In this document: positions 1 through 8,735 of the stretch, one piece after another
Layout: each line of letters opens with the position of its first letter
How positions within the stretch are numbered: position 1 is the stretch's first letter
Source: UBA4615 sp046046245
Lineage (GTDB): Bacteria > Pseudomonadota > Gammaproteobacteria > Burkholderiales > Burkholderiaceae_E
DNA length: 64,000 bases
Direction of reading: 5' to 3'
Assembly (NCBI GenBank): GCA_046046245.1
Contig: JBJOKE010000037.1
Coordinates: forward strand, 1-64,000
Notes under the pieces: model-generated
What the model was told of the DNA's origin: nothing
What the model saw: only the letters and a program-made list of their open reading frames with translations
The model's database searches: none
Made by a program: the position numbers and the translations under genes

Positions 1-101
1 CGCGGCGGCGGCAACTGCGGCTGCGGCTGCGGCTGCGGCTGCGGCTGCGGCTGCGGCTGCGGCTGCGGCTGCGGCTGCGGCGGCACCGTGTCCGCGGCCA
101 T
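1..101 (-). CDS. tamB: TamB N-terminus (translocation and assembly module inner-membrane subunit), partial
   Basis: Only the first 33 codons lie in the window. The ATG (101-99) overlaps the TGA of tamA (103-101) in a TGATG junction, so translation is probably coupled. The visible protein is MAADTVP, then eleven Pro-Gln pairs encoded by a perfect hexamer repeat, then LPPP. Identity as TamB rests on position: TamB follows TamA in the same direction in most proteobacteria. TamB spans the periplasm from an inner-membrane anchor and works with TamA in delivering outer-membrane proteins and lipids. A proline-glutamine tract before the anchor would be cytoplasmic. No TamB domain is visible here, so this is inference from context. 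Confidence 0.55.
   Translation of the reverse strand, partial: MAADTVPPQPQPQPQPQPQPQPQPQPQPQLPPP
15..80. repeat. Hexanucleotide microsatellite, 11 x CTGCGG
   Basis: Eleven perfect tandem copies of CTGCGG. Read on the minus strand they encode (Pro-Gln)x11 close to the start of the putative tamB. Because the unit is 6 bp, slippage would add or remove Pro-Gln pairs without changing the frame. Confidence 0.95.
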
Positions 102-2092
102 CAGAACACCACCCCGATCGACACGTGCAGCTTCCAGTCGCGCACCGCCTCGCCCCAGGCCACGTCGACGTTCAGCGGCCCGACCGGCGTGCGCCAGCGC
201 AGGCCCACGCCGTAGCCGGCAACCGGGTCGAGCGTCGAACGGCTGTCGGCCGCGTTGCCCCAGTCGTAGAACACCGCGACCGCGATGTCGCGGTCGATCA
301 GGTGCTGGTACTCCACGCTCGAGGTCAGCAGATAGCGCCCGCCCACCGTCGCCTCGCCGAGCGCCACGCCCAGACTCTGCGAGCCGTAGCCGCGGATGGA
401 GCGGCTGCCCCCGGTGCGGAACAGGTTCGCCGACGGAATGCCGTCGCGGGTGTCGGAGAACACCGAGCCGATCTCGCCGCGCAGCACCACGCGACCGAAG
501 GTCTCGCCCTGCGCGTCCTCGAGCGGCAGGATGCCGTAGCCGAGCGCGTAGGCGCGCACGAAGCTGGTGTTCGACCCGAGCGCGGCCGACGCGCCCGACA
601 GCTGCCCCGACACGATGTAGCCCCGGGTCGGGTAGATCGGCGAGTCGAGATGGCGCTGGGTCCAGGTCCAGCCGAGCACCAGCGCGCGGTTGTGGTAGAC
701 GGCCTCGTCCGAGGGCCCGAACACCACGTTCTGCCGCTCTGCCTGGTACTGCAGCGACAGCGCGGTCTCGATGTCGCCGCGCCGCCGGTTGAGCGATGCG
801 AACAGCGAGCCCGCGTCGACGAGGTCGTTCTGCACGTCGCGATGCTCGCCGCGCGCGCCGAACTGCCAGCGCCGACCGGTCGCGTCCTGCGGCGTCTCCC
901 AGGTCGAATAGACGTACTGCCGCTGCACGTCGAGCTCGATGCCGTTGAAGGTCTGCACGCCCAGGCCGCCGACGTTGCGGTTCTCCCAGGCCGCGAGCAG
1001 GCTCACCCCCCGGTCTGTGTCGTAGCCGCCGCCGAGCGTCCAGCGCTTGGACTGCCGCTCGACGACGTCGACGCGTACCGGTACCTCGGTCGCCGCCTGG
1101 TCGCGCTCGAGCGCCTGCGTGTCCGGCCGCACGTTGACGGTGCTGAACCAGCCGCCCCCGTTCAGCCGCGACTGGAACTCGACGATCCGCCGCGCGTCGA
1201 AGGCGTCGCCGCGGTGGAACGGCGCGAGCCCTTCGACCACCGAAACCGGATAGCGCTGCAGGCCGCCCACCTCGAGCTCGCCGAAGGCGAGCCGCGGGCC
1301 GGACTCGACCGAGACGGACAGCGCCGCGCTCGCGTCCTCGCGGACCACCAGCGCCTCGGCCTCGTCGATCCGCGCGCGCAGGAAACCGCCATTGCGCAAC
1401 GTCTCGAGCAGCGCGCGCTTGGCACGGTCCCAGTCGTCCGAGCGGAACGGAGCGCCGTCGGCCAGCAGCCAGTCGCGGACCGCGCGCTCGCGCAGCACGG
1501 CGTGCTCGGGCGCGGCGATGTCGCCGCCGAGCTCGATGCCGACGCTCGCGACCCGCGTGCGCGGACCCGCCACGACCGCGATCCGCACGCCGCCGCCGAC
1601 GCGCCGCACGTCGATCTCCGGCGAGAACCAGCCCTCGGCCGCGAGCAGCTCGCGGACCTCCGCGTCGGCGCGCCGCATGAACAGCGGCAGCTGCGACGGG
1701 TCATAGTCGGCGCGCTGCCGCCAGCGGCCGAGCAGCGTGAATTCGCGGATCTGCCGCGCGACCGGCTCGGGCGCGTCGACCTCGAGCGCGTAGTGGGGAG
1801 CGACCCTGCCGTTGTCGGGGTCGGGCTCGTCGGCGTCGCGGAAGAAGCGGCCGATGAACGGAATCCGGGACAGCAGGTCCGCGGCCTTCGACGGCGGCGC
1901 AGCGGCTGCGGCGGGCTCGGACGACGAGGCCGGGGATGATGACGCGTCCGCGGGCTCGGCCTGTTCGACCGCCGCCCGAGGCTGCGCCGCCGCGCCTTCC
2001 GAGAGCGCAGAGAGCGCGGCGCCGACGGCGAGCGCCACCGCGGCACGACGCCCGGGCGCCCGCCTTCCGCCGCGACGCCCGTTGCCCGTCAC
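101..2092 (-). CDS. tamA: TamA-like outer-membrane protein, BamA/Omp85 family
   Basis: Omp85-family protein of 663 residues. A signal peptide at about residues 12-37 (alanine-rich core, likely cleavage after AAA before QPR) is followed by a low-complexity Ser/Pro/Ala linker, periplasmic POTRA-like repeats (roughly residues 90-365) and a C-terminal surface-antigen (D15) beta-barrel ending in Phe, as outer-membrane barrels do. The barrel contains the RGYGSQSLG stretch typical of the family's loop 6. With TamB it would form the translocation and assembly module in the outer membrane. I chose the GTG at 2092 because it places the signal peptide at the N-terminus and lies 25 bp after the purM stop; a longer frame runs back into purM and has no signal sequence. 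It is cotranscribed with purM upstream and overlaps tamB by one base. Confidence 0.85.
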   Translation of the reverse strand: MTGNGRRGGRRAPGRRAAVALAVGAALSALSEGAAAQPRAAVEQAEPADASSSPASSSEPAAAAAPPSKAADLLSRIPFIGRFFRDADEPDPDNGRVAPHYALEVDAPEPVARQIREFTLLGRWRQRADYDPSQLPLFMRRADAEVRELLAAEGWFSPEIDVRRVGGGVRIAVVAGPRTRVASVGIELGGDIAAPEHAVLRERAVRDWLLADGAPFRSDDWDRAKRALLETLRNGGFLRARIDEAEALVVREDASAALSVSVESGPRLAFGELEVGGLQRYPVSVVEGLAPFHRGDAFDARRIVEFQSRLNGGGWFSTVNVRPDTQALERDQAATEVPVRVDVVERQSKRWTLGGGYDTDRGVSLLAAWENRNVGGLGVQTFNGIELDVQRQYVYSTWETPQDATGRRWQFGARGEHRDVQNDLVDAGSLFASLNRRRGDIETALSLQYQAERQNVVFGPSDEAVYHNRALVLGWTWTQRHLDSPIYPTRGYIVSGQLSGASAALGSNTSFVRAYALGYGILPLEDAQGETFGRVVLRGEIGSVFSDTRDGIPSANLFRTGGSRSIRGYGSQSLGVALGEATVGGRYLLTSSVEYQHLIDRDIAVAVFYDWGNAADSRSTLDPVAGYGVGLRWRTPVGPLNVDVAWGEAVRDWKLHVSIGVVF

Positions 2093-2117
2093 CCGGCGGC
2101 CCCGCTGCGGGCCGCGA

Positions 2118-3176
2118 TCAGGCGACGACGGTGGCGGGCGCGCCGTCCGGCCGGGCGACGATCTCGCCGATCCGCGCCGCCGTCTCGCCGGCCGCGCGCA
2201 GCCGCGCGAGCGCATCGTCGGCCAGCGCCGCGTCGACGACGATCACCATGCCGATGCCGCAGTTGAACACGCGGTGCATCTCGGCGTCGGCGATGCCGCC
2301 CTCGCGCTGCAGCCAGTCGAAGACCGGGGGCATCGTCCAGGCGTCGCGGTGCAGGACCGCCTGGCAGGACTGCGGCAGCACGCGCGGCACGTTCTCGACG
2401 AGGCCGCCGCCGGTGATGTGTGCGATGCCCTTCACCGGCAGCGCGCCCACCAGGGCCAGCACCGGCTTCACGTAGATCCGCGTGGGCGCCATCACCGCGT
2501 CGGCGAAGCTGCCCGCGTCGCCGAAGGGCGCGTCCATCGCGGCCGAGGTCAGCGAGCCGTGCGCGCGCTGGATCACCTTGCGGACCAGGGAATAGCCGTT
2601 CGAGTGCGGCCCGCTCGAGGCGAGCCCGATCACCGCGTCGCCCGGGCGGATCGCGCGGCCGTCGATCGTCGCCGACTTCTCGACGCAGCCGACCGCGAAG
2701 CCGGCGAGGTCGTACTCGCCGTCCGGATACATGTCGGGCATCTCGGCGGTCTCGCCGCCGATCAGCGCACAGCCCGCGAGCTCGCAGCCCTTCGCGATGC
2801 CGCCGACGACCCGCGCCGCCGTGTCGACGTCGAGTCGGCCGCAGGCGAAGTAGTCGAGGAAGAAGAGCGGCTCGGCCCCCTGGACCAGGATGTCGTTGAC
2901 GCTCATCGCGACCAGGTCGATGCCGACCGTGTCGTGCCGGCCCAGCGCGAACGCCAGCCGCAGCTTGGTGCCGACACCGTCCATGCCCGAGACCAGCACC
3001 GGCTCGCGGAAGCGCTTCGGCACCTCGAACAGCGCGCCGAAGCCGCCGATGCCGGCCAGCACGCCCTCGCGCATGGTGCGCTTGGCGAGGGGCTTGATGC
3101 GCTCGACCAGCGCGTCGCCGGCGTCGATGTCGACGCCCGCGTCCTTGTAGGTCAGCGGGGGGGGCGTGGAGCTCAT
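2118..3176 (-). CDS. purM: Phosphoribosylformylglycinamidine cyclo-ligase (AIR synthase)
   Basis: AIR synthase, fifth step of de novo purine synthesis: FGAM + ATP gives AIR in the cytoplasm. The 352-residue product matches the family length. The N-terminal LTYKDAGVDIDAG and GMDGVGTKL (about residues 64-72) are PurM signatures, as are GGETAEMPD and the C-terminal HITGGGLVENVPR. The ATG at 3176 is directly followed by this conserved N-terminus. It is divergent from hda, a common arrangement in Burkholderiales, and tamA follows 25 bp downstream. Confidence 0.97.
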   Translation of the reverse strand: MSSTPPPLTYKDAGVDIDAGDALVERIKPLAKRTMREGVLAGIGGFGALFEVPKRFREPVLVSGMDGVGTKLRLAFALGRHDTVGIDLVAMSVNDILVQGAEPLFFLDYFACGRLDVDTAARVVGGIAKGCELAGCALIGGETAEMPDMYPDGEYDLAGFAVGCVEKSATIDGRAIRPGDAVIGLASSGPHSNGYSLVRKVIQRAHGSLTSAAMDAPFGDAGSFADAVMAPTRIYVKPVLALVGALPVKGIAHITGGGLVENVPRVLPQSCQAVLHRDAWTMPPVFDWLQREGGIADAEMHRVFNCGIGMVIVVDAALADDALARLRAAGETAARIGEIVARPDGAPATVVA

Positions 3177-3208
3177 GGGGGCGGGGGGCCCCGGCGGACG
3201 GGGCTCGA

Positions 3209-3214
3209 TACAAT
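3209..3214 (+). promoter_or_regulatory. Candidate -10 box for hda
   Basis: TACAAT, a good match to a sigma-70 -10 element, 44 bp before the GTG chosen for hda. No convincing -35 is visible 16-18 bp upstream. An in-frame ATG at 3213 falls inside this box, one reason not to use it as the hda start. Confidence 0.35.
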
Positions 3215-3257
3215 GCGCGAGCCCGGATTGTACCGGCCCGCCTCCCCGTCCCCACCC

Positions 3258-3977
3258 GTGTCCCAGCTCGTCCTCGACCTCGGCCCGCCGCCGCCGCCGA
3301 CCCTCGACGGCTTCGTCGTCGGCGACAACCGCGAGGCGCTCGACGCCGTCCGTGCGCTCGCCGCGCCGCAGCGCGACGCCGGCGCGCGGTTCCTGTACCT
3401 GTGGGGACCGCGGGCCAGCGGCCGCAGCCACCTGCTGCGGGCGCTCGAGCAGGCGCGGCCGGCGGGCAGCACGCGCCGGCTCGGCCCGGACTCGCCGCCG
3501 GCCGACTTCGTCCACGACCCGGCCGTCACGACCTGGCTGATCGACGACGCCGACCGGCTCGATCCGCCGCGCCAGGCCGCCGCCTTCCACCTGTTCGACG
3601 CGGTCGCCGCGCACGCCGAGGCCGCGCTCGCCAGCGCCGGCGCCGAGCCCCCCGGCCGGCTCGCGCTGATGCCGGAGCTGGCCACCCGGCTCGGATGGGG
3701 CCTGGTGCTGCAGCTGCGCCGCCTGTCCGATGCCGATACCGCGCAGGCGCTCGCCCGGGCGTTCGGCGAGCGCGGCCTGGCGATCGCGGCCGACGTCGTC
3801 CCCTGGCTGATGACCCACGCGCCGCGCGACCTCGGCAGCCTGCGGGCGCTGGTGGACGCGCTGGACGGCTACGCGCTCGCCCGAAAGCGCGCGATCACCG
3901 TGCCGCTGCTGCGGGAGTTCGCGCAGGCCGGGCTGCCGCTCGGACCGGGCACCGACGGCGGCGCGGCCGTCGGCTGA
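3258..3977 (+). CDS. hda: DnaA regulatory inactivator Hda
   Basis: AAA+ DnaA-domain paralogue of 239 residues. The N-terminus SQLVLDL resembles the beta-clamp-binding motif that Hda uses to dock on the replisome. A Walker A region GPRASGRSHLL (about 50-60) and the Walker B-like WLIDDADRL (about 93-101) follow. With the DNA-loaded clamp it stimulates hydrolysis of ATP bound to DnaA and so prevents re-initiation. The P-loop Lys is replaced by Arg, as is usual for Hda. The GTG start puts the clamp motif at the extreme N-terminus; an in-frame ATG at 3213 would add 15 residues but lies in the likely promoter. Confidence 0.9.
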   Translation: MSQLVLDLGPPPPPTLDGFVVGDNREALDAVRALAAPQRDAGARFLYLWGPRASGRSHLLRALEQARPAGSTRRLGPDSPPADFVHDPAVTTWLIDDADRLDPPRQAAAFHLFDAVAAHAEAALASAGAEPPGRLALMPELATRLGWGLVLQLRRLSDADTAQALARAFGERGLAIAADVVPWLMTHAPRDLGSLRALVDALDGYALARKRAITVPLLREFAQAGLPLGPGTDGGAAVG

Positions 3978-4056
3978 CGGATCGCACGAGGCCGCCCGCG
4001 GCCGCGGACGGTCTCAGCCGGCCGGCCGGGCGACATGCCGTAGAATGCCGGCCGCG

Positions 4057-4734
4057 ATGCACCTCGCCCTCTTCGACCTCGACCACACCCTGCTGCCGAT
4101 CGACAGCGACTACGAATGGTCGCGGTTCCTGGTCCGTCTCGGCGTGCTCGACGGCGAGCACCACGAGCGCGAGAACGACCGCTTCTACCGGGACTACCAG
4201 GCCGGCACCCTCGACATCGCCGAGTTCCTGCGCTTCCAGCTCGCTCCGCTCGCCGCCCATCCGCGCACGACCCTCGACGCCTGGCACCGCCGCTTCATGG
4301 CCGAGGTCATCGAGCCGCGGATCCTGCCGGCGGCGCGCGAACTGGTCGACAGGCACCGCGCGCGCGGCGACCTCGTGGCGCTGGTGACCGCGACGAACGC
4401 CTTCGTCACCGCGCCGATCGCACGGGCCTTCGGCATCGGCCACCTGGTCGCCACCGGCGTCGAGGTCGGACCGGACGGCGAGTTCACCGGTCGCCCGGAC
4501 GGCACGCCCTCGTTCCGCGAGGGCAAGATCGTGCGCACCGGCGAATGGCTCTCGTCGCTCGGCCACCGGCTCGAGGGCTTCGAGCGCTCGTGGTTCTACA
4601 GCGACTCGCGCAACGACCTGCCGCTGCTCGAGCGGGTCACCGACCCGGTGGCCACGAATCCCGACGACGTGCTGCACGCGACCGCGATCGACCGGGGCTG
4701 GTCGGTGATCAGGCTGTTCGAGGGCGTGACGTGA
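4057..4734 (+). CDS. HAD-superfamily hydrolase, subfamily IB (SerB-like phosphatase)
   Basis: 225-residue HAD phosphatase. Motif I FDLDHT carries the nucleophile Asp7 and the acid/base Asp9. Motif II is the VTATN segment near residue 110, and motif III is YSDSRNDLPLLE near the C-terminus. This class includes phosphoserine phosphatases and histidinol-phosphate phosphatases; the substrate cannot be read from sequence. Its place between hda and pcnB is conserved in Burkholderiales. A TAGAAT -10-like hexamer lies at 4041-4046, overlapping an alternative in-frame ATG at 4045, so the ATG at 4057 is preferred. Confidence 0.85.
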   Translation: MHLALFDLDHTLLPIDSDYEWSRFLVRLGVLDGEHHERENDRFYRDYQAGTLDIAEFLRFQLAPLAAHPRTTLDAWHRRFMAEVIEPRILPAARELVDRHRARGDLVALVTATNAFVTAPIARAFGIGHLVATGVEVGPDGEFTGRPDGTPSFREGKIVRTGEWLSSLGHRLEGFERSWFYSDSRNDLPLLERVTDPVATNPDDVLHATAIDRGWSVIRLFEGVT

Positions 4735-4759
4735 GGCCGCGGCCCGGAGGATGCCCGCG

Positions 4760-6319
4760 ATGATCGTCGCGTTCCTCAAGCGGCTGTTCGGCGGCGGAGG
4801 CGCGGCCGCCCCGGCGCCCGCGGCCCCGGCGGCCACGGGACCGAAGCTGCGCACCTACAAGGGCGCCGAGCTCGGGATCCGCAACGACCAGATCTCCACC
4901 GCCGCGATCCGCACCTGCGAGATCCTGCAGCGCGCGGGCTTCAAGGCCTTCGTGGTGGGCGGCGGCGTGCGCGACTCGCTGCTCGGCCTGACGCCGAAGG
5001 ACTTCGACGTCGCCACCGACGCGACGCCCGAGCAGGTCCAGGCCTCGTTCCGCCGCGCCCGGATCATCGGCCGGCGCTTCAAGATCGTCCACGTGATGTT
5101 CGGTCGCGAGACGATCGAGACCTCGACCTTCCGTGCGCTGCAGTCCGATGCCGAGACCGACGAGCACGGCCGCGTGCTGCGCGACAACGTCTTCGGCACG
5201 CAGCAGGAGGACGCGCTGCGGCGGGACTTCACCGTCAACGCGCTCTACTACGACCCGATCGCCGACCAGGTGCTCGACTGGCTGGGCGGCGTCGAGGACC
5301 TGAAGGCGCGCACGCTGCGGATGATCGGCGACCCGGCCACGCGCTACCGCGAGGATCCCGTGCGGATGCTGCGCACCGTGCGCTTCGCGGCGAAGCTCGA
5401 CTTCCACGTCGACCCGGCCACGCTCGAACCGGTCAAGGAGCTCGCCGACCTGATCGAGAACGTGCCGTCGGCGCGGCTCTTCGACGAGATGCTGAAGCTG
5501 CTCGAGTCGGGCCACGCGCTGGCGTGCGTGAAGCGGCTGCGCGCGGAAGGCCTGCACCACGGGCTGCTGCCGCTGCTCGACGTGATCCTCGAACAGCCGC
5601 ACGGCGAGCGCTTCATCGAGGTGGCGCTGCGCAACACCGACGAGCGCGTGCGGGCCGGCAAGTCGGTGTCGCCGGGCTTCCTGTTCGCGACGCTGCTGTG
5701 GCAGCTGGTGAGCGACCGCTGGACCGAGCGCCGCGCGGCCGGCGAACACTCGATCCCCGCGCTGATGGAGGCGATGGACTCGGTGCTCGACGAGCAGGCC
5801 TCGAAGCTCGCGATCCAGCGCCGCTACATCGCCGACATGCGCGAGATCTGGGGCCTGCAGCCTCGGCTCGAGAAGGGCGGCCGCGGCGCGCTGCGCGCGA
5901 TGGAGCACCTGCGCTTCCGCGCCGGCTACGACTTCCTGCTGCTGCGCGTCGAGGCGGGCGAACTGCCCGAGGAGCTCGGTCGCTGGTGGACCGCGTTCGT
6001 CGACGGCGATGCGGCGACGCGCGAGCGGCTGCTCGACGCGCGGCCCGGCGAGCCGCGGACCGGCGGGACGAAGCGCCGGCGCCGCCGGCGCGGCGGACGC
6101 AAGGCGGGGGGCGGCGAGGGCGGCGAGGTCGGCGAGGGCGAGGGCGCGGACGACGGCACGGCCCGCGAGCCGGACGACGATCCGCGCTGGCGCGAGGTCG
6201 ACGGCGGCGACGCCCAGCGCGCCGAAACGCCTCGGTCAGCGGGTCCGCGCGCCGAGCCGTCGCGCGCCGAGCCCACGCAGTCCGGCGGCGCGCCCCGCAG
6301 CGCCGATCCATCCGCCTGA
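4760..6319 (+). CDS. pcnB: Poly(A) polymerase I
   Basis: Class II nucleotidyltransferase that adds 3' poly(A) tails to RNA and so promotes its decay. Near the N-terminus are GGGVRD (about 67-72) and DFDVAT (81-86), which provide the catalytic Asp pair, followed by RRDFTVNALYYDP and the RNA-binding RYREDPVRMLR region. The length (519) suits bacterial PcnB rather than CCA-adding enzymes. After about residue 430 the tail is a run of Arg/Lys followed by Gly/Glu/Asp-rich low complexity, probably disordered and RNA-binding. The Shine-Dalgarno GGAGG at 4746-4750 is 9 nt from the ATG at 4760 but abuts the in-frame ATG at 4751, so 4760 is chosen. Confidence 0.92.
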   Translation: MIVAFLKRLFGGGGAAAPAPAAPAATGPKLRTYKGAELGIRNDQISTAAIRTCEILQRAGFKAFVVGGGVRDSLLGLTPKDFDVATDATPEQVQASFRRARIIGRRFKIVHVMFGRETIETSTFRALQSDAETDEHGRVLRDNVFGTQQEDALRRDFTVNALYYDPIADQVLDWLGGVEDLKARTLRMIGDPATRYREDPVRMLRTVRFAAKLDFHVDPATLEPVKELADLIENVPSARLFDEMLKLLESGHALACVKRLRAEGLHHGLLPLLDVILEQPHGERFIEVALRNTDERVRAGKSVSPGFLFATLLWQLVSDRWTERRAAGEHSIPALMEAMDSVLDEQASKLAIQRRYIADMREIWGLQPRLEKGGRGALRAMEHLRFRAGYDFLLLRVEAGELPEELGRWWTAFVDGDAATRERLLDARPGEPRTGGTKRRRRRRGGRKAGGGEGGEVGEGEGADDGTAREPDDDPRWREVDGGDAQRAETPRSAGPRAEPSRAEPTQSGGAPRSADPSA

Positions 6320-6336
6320 GCGCGCGCGGCGCGCCG

Positions 6337-6813
6337 ATGGACGCCTGGATCGGCCTCGGCGCGAACCTCGGCGCGCGCCGCGTCGCCCTGGAATCGGCGA
6401 TCGACGCACTGCGCGTGCTGCCGCGCACCCGCCTGGTGGCCCGCTCGCGACTGTGGGCGAGCGAGTCGGTGGGTGCCGCCGGCCCCGACTACCTCAACGC
6501 GGTCGCGCGGCTCGAGACCGTGCTCGATCCCCACGACCTGCTCGCCGCCCTGCAGCGGATCGAGGCGCGTTTCGGCCGCGAGCGCCCCTATCCGAACGCG
6601 CCGCGCACGCTCGACCTCGACCTGCTGCTCGCCGGCGACGCGAGGATCGACACGCCGACGCTGGTCGTGCCCCACCCGCGGCTGCACGAGCGCGCGTTCG
6701 TGCTGCGGCCGATGGCCGACATCGACGCGGACGTGATGGTCCCCGGTCGGGGTCCGGTGCGACAATGCCTGCCCCGCGTGGCCGAGCAGCGCTGCGTGCC
6801 GTGGCCGCCGTGA
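6337..6813 (+). CDS. folK: 6-hydroxymethyl-7,8-dihydropterin pyrophosphokinase (HPPK)
   Basis: Folate-pathway enzyme of 158 residues that transfers pyrophosphate from ATP to 6-hydroxymethyl-dihydropterin. Diagnostic features are the N-terminal IGLGANLG, the HPPK signature RPYPNAPRTLDLDLL (about 83-97) with the metal-binding DxD, and the VPHPRLHERAFVL block. It starts 17 bp after pcnB and belongs to the same operon. The last 20 residues after the FVLRPMADI block are less conserved than usual. Confidence 0.93.
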   Translation: MDAWIGLGANLGARRVALESAIDALRVLPRTRLVARSRLWASESVGAAGPDYLNAVARLETVLDPHDLLAALQRIEARFGRERPYPNAPRTLDLDLLLAGDARIDTPTLVVPHPRLHERAFVLRPMADIDADVMVPGRGPVRQCLPRVAEQRCVPWPP

Positions 6814-6825
6814 ATCTCCCCGCCG

Positions 6826-7203
6826 ATGTCGAACCCGCTCGCCTCGCTGCCGATCCCGCTGCAGACCGTCGGGCTGCTCGTGCTGTCGAACGTCTTCATG
6901 ACCTTCGCCGGGTACGGGCACCTGAAGAACCTCTCGACGAAGCCGTGATACGTCGCCGCGTCGGTCAGCTGGGGCATCGCCCTGTTCGAGTGCCCGCTGC
7001 AGGTGCCGGCGAACCGCATCGGCTACGGGACCTTCACGCTCGCGCAGCTGAAGATCGTGCGGGAGGTGATCACGCTCGCGGTCTTCGTGCCCCTCGCGAT
7101 GCGCTAAACGGGCCAGCCGCCGAAGCTCGACGACCTGTGGGCGGGCCCCGGATCGCAGTGCGATCCGCTGCTCGGCGCCATCTACTTCATCTTCCGCTCG
7201 TGA
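6826..7203 (+). pseudogene. DUF486 (DMT-family small membrane protein) pseudogene with two in-frame stops
   Basis: Translation in one frame from the ATG at 6826 gives a recognisable DUF486 inner-membrane protein: the segments LSNVFMTFAGYGHLK, VSWGIALFECPLQVPANRIGYGTFT and QLKIVREVITL, and the ending GAIYFIFRS, follow the family in order. The frame is broken by TGA at 6946-6948 (where Tyr-Val follows, probably a former Trp codon) and TAA at 7105-7107, and closes at TGA 7201-7203. There is no net frameshift. Further decay is visible: Gly where the family has Trp in TFAWYGHLK, and a degenerate final helix. The intact family has about 110-120 residues and four transmembrane helices. It sits 12 bp after folK. 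Confidence 0.85.
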
Positions 7204-7213
7204 GACCGTCGCG

Positions 7214-7858
7214 ATGAACCCGTTCGAGCGCTGGCGCCACATCGTCGTGGAGGGCCCGATCGGCGCCGGCAAGACCTCGCTCGCGAAACGGCTCGCCGAG
7301 CGCTTCGGCGTCCAGACGGTACTCGAGGAGCCGCAGACCAATCCCTTTCTCGAGCGCTTCTACCGCGACAGCGCGCGCTACGCGCTGCCCACGCAGCTGT
7401 TCTTCCTGTTCCAGCGCGTCCACCAGCTGCGTGACCTCGCGCAGCGCGACCTGTTCGAGTCGGCCGCGGTCGGCGACTTCCTGCTCGAGAAGGACCCGCT
7501 GTTCGCCCGGCTCACGCTGTCGGACGACGAGCTCGCGCTCTACCGGCAGATCTTCGACAACCTGAAGCCGCAGGCGCCGAATCCGGACCTGGTGATCTAC
7601 CTGCAGGCGCAGCCCGACACGCTGGTCGAGCGCGTGCGCAAGCGCGGCATCCCGATCGAGGCCTCGATCGGCGAGGACTACCTGCGCGCGCTCGCCGACG
7701 CCTACAGCCGCTTCTTCCACCACTTCGACGCCGCGCCGCTGCTGATCGTCAACACCGAGCACCTGAACCCGATCGAGCGCGACGCCGACTTCGACCTGCT
7801 GCTGCAGCACGTGGCCGGCATGCGCGGCCGGCGCGAGTTCTTCAACCTCGCACGCTGA
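7214..7858 (+). CDS. Deoxynucleoside kinase (dNK family)
   Basis: 214-residue cytoplasmic P-loop kinase of the deoxyguanosine/deoxyadenosine kinase family. The Walker A GPIGAGKTS spans residues 14-22, followed by EEPQTNPFLERFY, where the Glu is the expected catalytic base. Also visible are FLFQRVHQLRDL and the LID-like KRGIPIE. It phosphorylates deoxynucleosides for salvage. A dNK gene next to pcnB-folK is typical of Burkholderiales, where panB often follows; panB is absent here. It starts 10 bp after the DUF486 remnant. Confidence 0.88.
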   Translation: MNPFERWRHIVVEGPIGAGKTSLAKRLAERFGVQTVLEEPQTNPFLERFYRDSARYALPTQLFFLFQRVHQLRDLAQRDLFESAAVGDFLLEKDPLFARLTLSDDELALYRQIFDNLKPQAPNPDLVIYLQAQPDTLVERVRKRGIPIEASIGEDYLRALADAYSRFFHHFDAAPLLIVNTEHLNPIERDADFDLLLQHVAGMRGRREFFNLAR

Positions 7859-7873
7859 GGGCCGCGCCGCGCC

Positions 7874-8659
7874 TCACAGCAGCCAGCGGACGTCGATCGC
7901 GATCCGCTCGCCGAGCGCGCGCAGCGCCTCGCCCACGCGCGACGGATCGGCCGCCCACGCGCGCAGCGCCCCCGCGTCGACCGCATCGGCGACCGGCAGC
8001 CGGCGCACCACCCGCCAGCGGACCTCGCCGTCGGCCGTCCGGATCGCCCGCATCACGACGCTCGCCTCGAGCGCCGGATGGCAGCCGCCCGCGGTCGCGC
8101 CGCCCGACGGCGCCAGCACGATCGGGCCGATGCCCAGCACCAGCGGATGGCCGGAGGCGCGTGCCTCGGCGATCGCCGCGTCGTCGTCGGCCACCAGCGA
8201 GACCCCCGGATCGGGCCGTCCCGGCGCGACGTCGGCTCCGACCTCGGCGTCGAACGCCCGGACGAAGCCGCCCTGCGCGCCGGGCAGTGCCGCACGCAGT
8301 GCGGCGACCACGTCCTGCAGGCCGGCGGCGCGCGCGTCGCAGTCGCCGGCCGCGTCCAGCCCGCCGAGCAGCGCGAGCGGCATCGAGAGCATCCCCAGGC
8401 CGAGCGTCAGCGGCACCGCACGCGCCCGGACCGGGGGCCCGGCGACGACGAGGGCCTGCGCGGTCGCCGCCGCCGGGCTCGGCTCGGCCACCGGCAGCCC
8501 CTCGAGCGCGACCAGCACCGGCGCGTCGCCGCGCAGCAGCGCGCGCGGCCCGGCCGACGCCGGCCCGGGGTCGGGCGGGACGACGCAGCCGGCGAGCGCG
8601 CCGCAGGCGGCGAGCGTCGCGAGCATACGGCGACCGACGGGGCACGATGGGAATGCCAT
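7874..8659 (-). CDS. Predicted outer-membrane lipoprotein, copy 1 of a tandem pair
   Basis: 261 residues of unknown function. A short basic N-terminus and hydrophobic stretch lead to a lipobox LAGC (Cys about residue 25), so the product should be lipidated. The body is Ala/Gly-rich. It shares the ending LGERxAxDVRWLL and much of its C-terminal half with the next gene upstream on the same strand (8736-9530), so the two arose by tandem duplication. Both also have the segment GD/HADAPxxVAxxG after the signal. I do not recognise a named family. The ATG at 8659 was chosen because the frame upstream lacks a signal peptide; the internal ATG just before LATLAAC is an alternative. Confidence 0.65.
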   Translation of the reverse strand: MAFPSCPVGRRMLATLAACGALAGCVVPPDPGPASAGPRALLRGDAPVLVALEGLPVAEPSPAAATAQALVVAGPPVRARAVPLTLGLGMLSMPLALLGGLDAAGDCDARAAGLQDVVAALRAALPGAQGGFVRAFDAEVGADVAPGRPDPGVSLVADDDAAIAEARASGHPLVLGIGPIVLAPSGGATAGGCHPALEASVVMRAIRTADGEVRWRVVRRLPVADAVDAGALRAWAADPSRVGEALRALGERIAIDVRWLL

Positions 8660-8735
8660 GGGCTCAGTCTGCGCGCCGGGGCGCGCGGCGGCCTTGACGG
8701 CTGTCAAGCGGTCGCGCGGACCGGGTCGGCGCCGT

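Noticed and set aside
3213..3257. Upstream ATG as the hda start
   Set aside because: It falls within a TACAAT -10-like box and would add residues not typical of Hda before the clamp-binding motif.
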